DNA of 8,414 nucleotides, from the NCBI GenBank assembly GCA_030616465.1, contig JAUWXH010000058.1, positions 1 through 8,414 on the forward strand. Reading direction: 5' to 3'. Each line of letters starts with the position of its first letter. The first letter of the stretch is position 1. Shown here piece after piece: positions 5,144-8,414 of this stretch. The translations under genes were made by a program, and so were the position numbers. The notes beneath the pieces were generated by a model. It was not told the origin of the DNA, searched no databases, and worked only from the letters and a program-made list of their open reading frames with translations. The stretch comes from Planctomycetota bacterium (GTDB lineage Bacteria > Planctomycetota > Phycisphaerae > UBA1845 > Fen-1342).

Positions 5144-6616
5144 CTAATCGGCCGGGGCGGACGCATCTCGAGTTTCATCGTGGTCGCGCCGGCTGCCGGG
5201 TGGCGGCGCACGTCTTTGGCTGACAAAGCCGGCGATGGAAGCCGGCAGCAAGGCAACCGCCGGGTACCAGAGCGTCCAGGCCGGCAACGCGTAACGCGCC
5301 TGTGGCAACAGCAGCGAAACGTGAAACAGCAGAAACGCGACGCTGCCGGCCAGGACAAAGGCGATGGCCCACTCCCGGCGAATGATCGCCAGCAGGATCG
5401 TCAGCAGCGTGAGGGCGAACAGCGGGATTTGTGGTATGCCCCGGATGCGATGCGCAGCCCACCAGTTCATGAGCCAGCGCAGAGGACCGCCCTCGCCGCT
5501 CTGGGCAAAATCGGCCATCAGCGCCGGTGAGGGATTGCCCTCATACTGGCGGTTCGAGCCGTCCCGGCCGAGCCGGGCGATGAACCAATTCAGTTGGTCG
5601 TGCCCGTACCGTCCGCCGCGGAGCTTGTAGTTGAGCTGCCAGGCGAGGGCTTCGGGCCAGACCCGAACGTAGCGATCGAAGTTGGCCGTCAGGCTGGCGC
5701 GATTCCACCTGCGGAACATGTCCGCGCGTGTGGTAAAAGCCTCGACGTCCTGCGCGAACGCCAGCAACTCGTACAGACTCGGGTTTTTGCCAGCGAAGCG
5801 CTCGTATTCCTTCCGGACGACTTCGTCCACGGGGTGGTTCCAGTCCAGCAAGCCGAATTTCGCCAGGCCGAGGAATTGGGTCGCCGCCAACCCGCTGGCT
5901 ACGCGTGGAATGCCGCGCTGCGTATTGTAGTAGAGCCACGGCGCCAGGGGAGCCAGCAGCCCGAGCAGAAGTCCCGCAAGTCCCAGGGCGCGCGTCGGCC
6001 AGCGCCGGCAGCTCGCCAGCAGCCAGCCGATGCCGAAGAAGGGTACCAGGGTCTGCAAGGCCGGACGTGTCAGGCATCCCAGCGCCAACACGACGCCCAG
6101 CAGGACCGCCACGTAGAAACGAGGCACGTGCCAGCACAGGGCGATGCCGGCCGCGGCCACGGCCAGGAGCACTGCCAGCGGCTCACTCAGCACGTACGAT
6201 TCGAAGGCGAACAGCCACGGGTCGAAGGTCGCCAGACAGCCGGAGATCAACGCGAGCCTGGGCCCGGCGAGCCGGCAGGCGATGAAAGTCAGCAGCACAC
6301 ACGTAAGACACCCGATGGCGTGTTGCGCCAACAGAACGCCCGTAGCCCCGAGGCCGAAGCAGTGAAACACCGCGGTCAGGAAGAACGGATAGCCGGGGGT
6401 CCGCAGGGCGGGTATCGCGAGCTGCTCGCCGCGGTAGAGCGTTTCCGCAGTCCGTATGTAATCGACGCCATCGTTGGTGATGACCAGCGGCAGGGCTGCC
6501 AGGCCCCATAGACGCGTGGCAACGGCAACCGCGAGCACGAGCAGGACAGCACGGCGTGTCGTCCACCCGGTCGGGCGATCACTAGATTCTCCTCCCGAAA
6601 TCCGCGTGCGCACCAT
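5144..6616 (-). CDS. Multi-span membrane glycosyltransferase, GT39/ArnT-PMT class
   Basis: A 490-residue integral membrane protein. Enzymes of this class move a sugar from a polyprenyl-phosphate donor to protein, lipid or glycan on the outer face of the inner membrane. The first membrane span (about 22-45) is followed by an acidic loop, ITNDGVDYIRTAE (46-58). Its D49/D52 sit where the family has its catalytic acidic residues. Other family landmarks are LRTPGYPFFL (71-80), ESYVLSEPL (139-147), LTRPALQ (182-188) and the late RYALP (441-445). About nine or ten hydrophobic segments can be seen; a soluble loop spans roughly 255-390, and the tail is short and charged (RRDHDETRD). ATG 6616 has only a weak ribosome site (AAAGG, eight bases upstream). 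A strong GGGAGGAG at about 6598-6591 precedes a GTG in the wrong frame, so it is not the start. It follows the gene ending at 6737 by 120 bases. The substrate is unknown. Confidence 0.88.
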   Translation of the reverse strand: MVRTRISGGESSDRPTGWTTRRAVLLVLAVAVATRLWGLAALPLVITNDGVDYIRTAETLYRGEQLAIPALRTPGYPFFLTAVFHCFGLGATGVLLAQHAIGCLTCVLLTFIACRLAGPRLALISGCLATFDPWLFAFESYVLSEPLAVLLAVAAAGIALCWHVPRFYVAVLLGVVLALGCLTRPALQTLVPFFGIGWLLASCRRWPTRALGLAGLLLGLLAPLAPWLYYNTQRGIPRVASGLAATQFLGLAKFGLLDWNHPVDEVVRKEYERFAGKNPSLYELLAFAQDVEAFTTRADMFRRWNRASLTANFDRYVRVWPEALAWQLNYKLRGGRYGHDQLNWFIARLGRDGSNRQYEGNPSPALMADFAQSGEGGPLRWLMNWWAAHRIRGIPQIPLFALTLLTILLAIIRREWAIAFVLAGSVAFLLFHVSLLLPQARYALPAWTLWYPAVALLPASIAGFVSQRRAPPPGSRRDHDETRDASAPAD

Positions 6617-6736
6617 CCTGGCTGCCTTTGAGGCTCGCGACCGCGCTGGAACCGAACAAACCCGAGCTCCATGCCTCAGGCAGTCTACGTAGGCGCTCCA
6701 GGGGCCGCAAGATCGGCGGCATCTCTGCCAGACGGA

Positions 6737-8314
6737 TCACTCCCACTCGAACCGCCAGATGTGCAGGGCGTCGCCGCGTGGGGTCCGCTCGACATGGACT
6801 TCCGCCGCGTGAGCAGCGACTTGCTCGTCGGCGCGGAGGCGTTCGAGTAGTTGGTCGTTGCCCGCGCGTTCCTCGCCCGGTCCGCTTTCGATAGCAAAAT
6901 AGTCCGGACACGAACCCACCAGATGTGCGCGTAGCTCGGCAAAGCGCCGATCCACCGTCGGCTCGTTCTCCGGCCAGGGTTGCATGCGCATACCGGTGTA
7001 GAACGCGAGCCTGCGTTGGCTGCTTCCGCCAAGCAGGAGTCTGGATCCGACCTGCGGGTCATACTTGCACAGCCAGCGAGACGCTTCTCTGATAAACGCG
7101 TCCGCCCCGTTCGGCACGCGCAGCGAGTATATCACCAGCGGCAATATGCACAGTGCGGCGAAGACTCGCGCGATCCAACGGCGACGACGTGCGGATAGTT
7201 CGTTGAGGGCGTGCATCAAGAACATCGCCGCGAACGGAACCGCGAGCATGACGACCACCAGCGTGTGCCGCGGGGCTAGATACCCATGCCGTTCGAGCAG
7301 GATCACGGTGAGCGAGAAGTGCGTCACGCCACAGATTCCCAGGCCCAGCAGCGGGGGACGGCCGAAGCGGCGGCGCAGATGAACCAGCGGCGGCAGCGCC
7401 AACAGCGGTACGACCACACGCCCGGCGCGGAACGTCGTGTAAAGGGCCATCGGCACCAACCAGTACCAGTCCACGTCGCGGCGTAGCAAGGCTGCCTGCC
7501 GCCAGCCGGGCTCTGTCGCATCGAGCGGACGCGGAAGCCCGAGCGAGGCCTGAAAGCGATCCAGCGTCTCCTTATCGAGCTTCGGCGATAGCTTGCCGCT
7601 GATCGCGACATAGGGGGTGGCGCAGGCCAGGAAGCCGAGCGCCAGCAGGGCGGCGCGCCCGGCGAGGACGCGCAGGCGGTGCGTACGTACTTGTGCGAGC
7701 AGCACGAGAAAGGCCGCGAAGCATACCACCGCGCCTTCGGGACGCGTGAGAAAGGCCAGGCCGCTGAGCACCCCGCAGCCGAGCGCGGCTTTCCAGCCAT
7801 TCAACCCGAGCAGCAAGATCACGCCGCCCAAGTACAGCGCCACGTGCAACTGCCCGGACATGACGTCGGCCGAAAGCCAGGTGTTCAGCGGGAGGACCGC
7901 CGCCAGGATCATGGCACACAGGCCGGCCGAGCGCGGGTTAAGGGGCAGCTCGAGTCGGCGTACCAGGCGGGCGGTGAGCAGCCCGGCCAGGACCACAACC
8001 GCCAGACCTGCCACCCACGTGACAATCTGTCCGCTGCGCTGCCACGCTAGCGGCGTGTCAGCGACGCCGAATGCTGTCAGCGTCCGCTGGACACCGAGGA
8101 TGGTGAGCGGGAACAGGGGGTGTTGCTGGACTTCGTCGGACTTCAGCAACGCGGGGCCGTGTATTCCCAGGTCACGCGCGTACCAACAGTACAAGACGGC
8201 GTCGCGTGACAGACAGGGCATGGCCACCGCCAGCACGCCGCGCCACACGCCTGCCACCGCAAGAATGGCGGCGACGGCCAGGAGGTAGCGGCGGCGGGAT
8301 GACGAGTCGGTCAT
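6737..8314 (-). CDS. Multi-span membrane glycosyltransferase, GT39/ArnT-like, with a soluble C-terminal domain
   Basis: A 525-residue protein if ATG 8314 is the start. That choice places a short charged cytoplasmic end (MTDSSSRRRY) before the first membrane span (11-33). The ribosome site is weak (GGGA, nine bases upstream). The frame is also open to the right window edge, with a possible TTG at 8377, so a longer form is not excluded. Family landmarks are CLSRDAVLYCWYARDL (34-49, acidic D38 in the first outer loop), EVQQHPLFPL (61-70), LTRPEG (189-194) and ERHGYLAPRH (341-350). About ten membrane spans end near residue 399. Residues 400-525 are a soluble, probably outward-facing domain, including FIREASRWLCKYDP, SQRRLAFYTG and DYFAIESGPG; such tails are common in bacterial GT39-like proteins. 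It probably uses a polyprenyl-phosphate sugar and works with the next two genes. It is not a close copy of the 5144-6616 protein. The acceptor is unknown. Confidence 0.87.
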   Translation of the reverse strand: MTDSSSRRRYLLAVAAILAVAGVWRGVLAVAMPCLSRDAVLYCWYARDLGIHGPALLKSDEVQQHPLFPLTILGVQRTLTAFGVADTPLAWQRSGQIVTWVAGLAVVVLAGLLTARLVRRLELPLNPRSAGLCAMILAAVLPLNTWLSADVMSGQLHVALYLGGVILLLGLNGWKAALGCGVLSGLAFLTRPEGAVVCFAAFLVLLAQVRTHRLRVLAGRAALLALGFLACATPYVAISGKLSPKLDKETLDRFQASLGLPRPLDATEPGWRQAALLRRDVDWYWLVPMALYTTFRAGRVVVPLLALPPLVHLRRRFGRPPLLGLGICGVTHFSLTVILLERHGYLAPRHTLVVVMLAVPFAAMFLMHALNELSARRRRWIARVFAALCILPLVIYSLRVPNGADAFIREASRWLCKYDPQVGSRLLLGGSSQRRLAFYTGMRMQPWPENEPTVDRRFAELRAHLVGSCPDYFAIESGPGEERAGNDQLLERLRADEQVAAHAAEVHVERTPRGDALHIWRFEWE

Positions 8315-8414
8315 CGACGCCGATCCCGCCGTGGCTGCCGGAGTGTCAACACCTGAATCCTGCACGACGACCAGCAAGCTTCCGTGCTCATACGCGTGGC
8401 AGATTAGCTGTGCG
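8315..8414 (-). other. Right-edge region, upstream of the GT39-like gene
   Basis: The frame of the gene at 8314 stays open here (reading ...ICHAYEHGSLLVVVQDSG...) with no stop before the edge. This could be an N-terminal extension starting at TTG 8377 or outside the window, or simply leader sequence. I see no promoter that settles this. Confidence 0.35.

Noticed and set aside
6582..6719. Possible 46-codon minus-strand frame (starting MPPILRPLERLRRLPE) between the two GT39-like genes
   Set aside because: It has a poor ribosome site, overlaps the start of the next gene, and resembles the basic GT tail only vaguely. Not enough to call a gene.

Overview
The window is GC-rich DNA, and every gene I can support lies on the minus strand. 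The content suggests a Planctomycetota-type bacterium, perhaps from the Phycisphaerae: a PEP-CTERM sorting tail, small secreted proteins, a collagen-like protein with EF-hand-type calcium loops, and large envelope glycosyltransferases. That placement is inferred from gene content, since no rRNA or marker gene is present.

In the direction of transcription (high to low coordinates) the layout is as follows. (1) 8314-6737 and 6616-5144 encode two different multi-membrane-span glycosyltransferases of the GT39/ArnT/PMT-like class. (2) 5008-2654 encodes a two-domain cytoplasmic glycosyltransferase (GT4 fused to GT2) with a duplicated basic motif in its C-terminal tail. The three are co-directional, with gaps of about 120-135 bases and no clear terminator between them, so they probably form one envelope or exopolysaccharide glycosylation operon. 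(3) After a 340-base gap holding a good promoter (perfect TATAAT, with a palindrome in its spacer) comes a secreted collagen-like protein (2313-1429). It carries two tandem cassettes, each with a pair of EF-hand loops, and a strong rho-independent terminator follows the gene. (4) Between 1335 and 722 there is no intact gene. The only recognisable coding sequence is an orphan PEP-CTERM tail (832-719) with no start codon, followed by an excellent terminator. The GC-rich stretch upstream of the tail can form several hairpins. (5) After an intergenic region with a candidate promoter and a leader of about 130 bases, the 5' end of another secreted-protein gene (294-1) runs off the left edge.

Taken together, this looks like a cell-surface region: lipid-linked sugar transferases, a sugar-chain-building fusion enzyme, and exported proteins. 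One relic carries the signal recognised by exosortase. I see no mobile element, CRISPR array, tRNA or rRNA. The points most worth a second look are the orphan PEP-CTERM tail with its intact terminator, the EF-hand/collagen cassette duplication, the palindrome inside the collagen-gene promoter, and the repeated C-terminal tail of the GT4-GT2 fusion.
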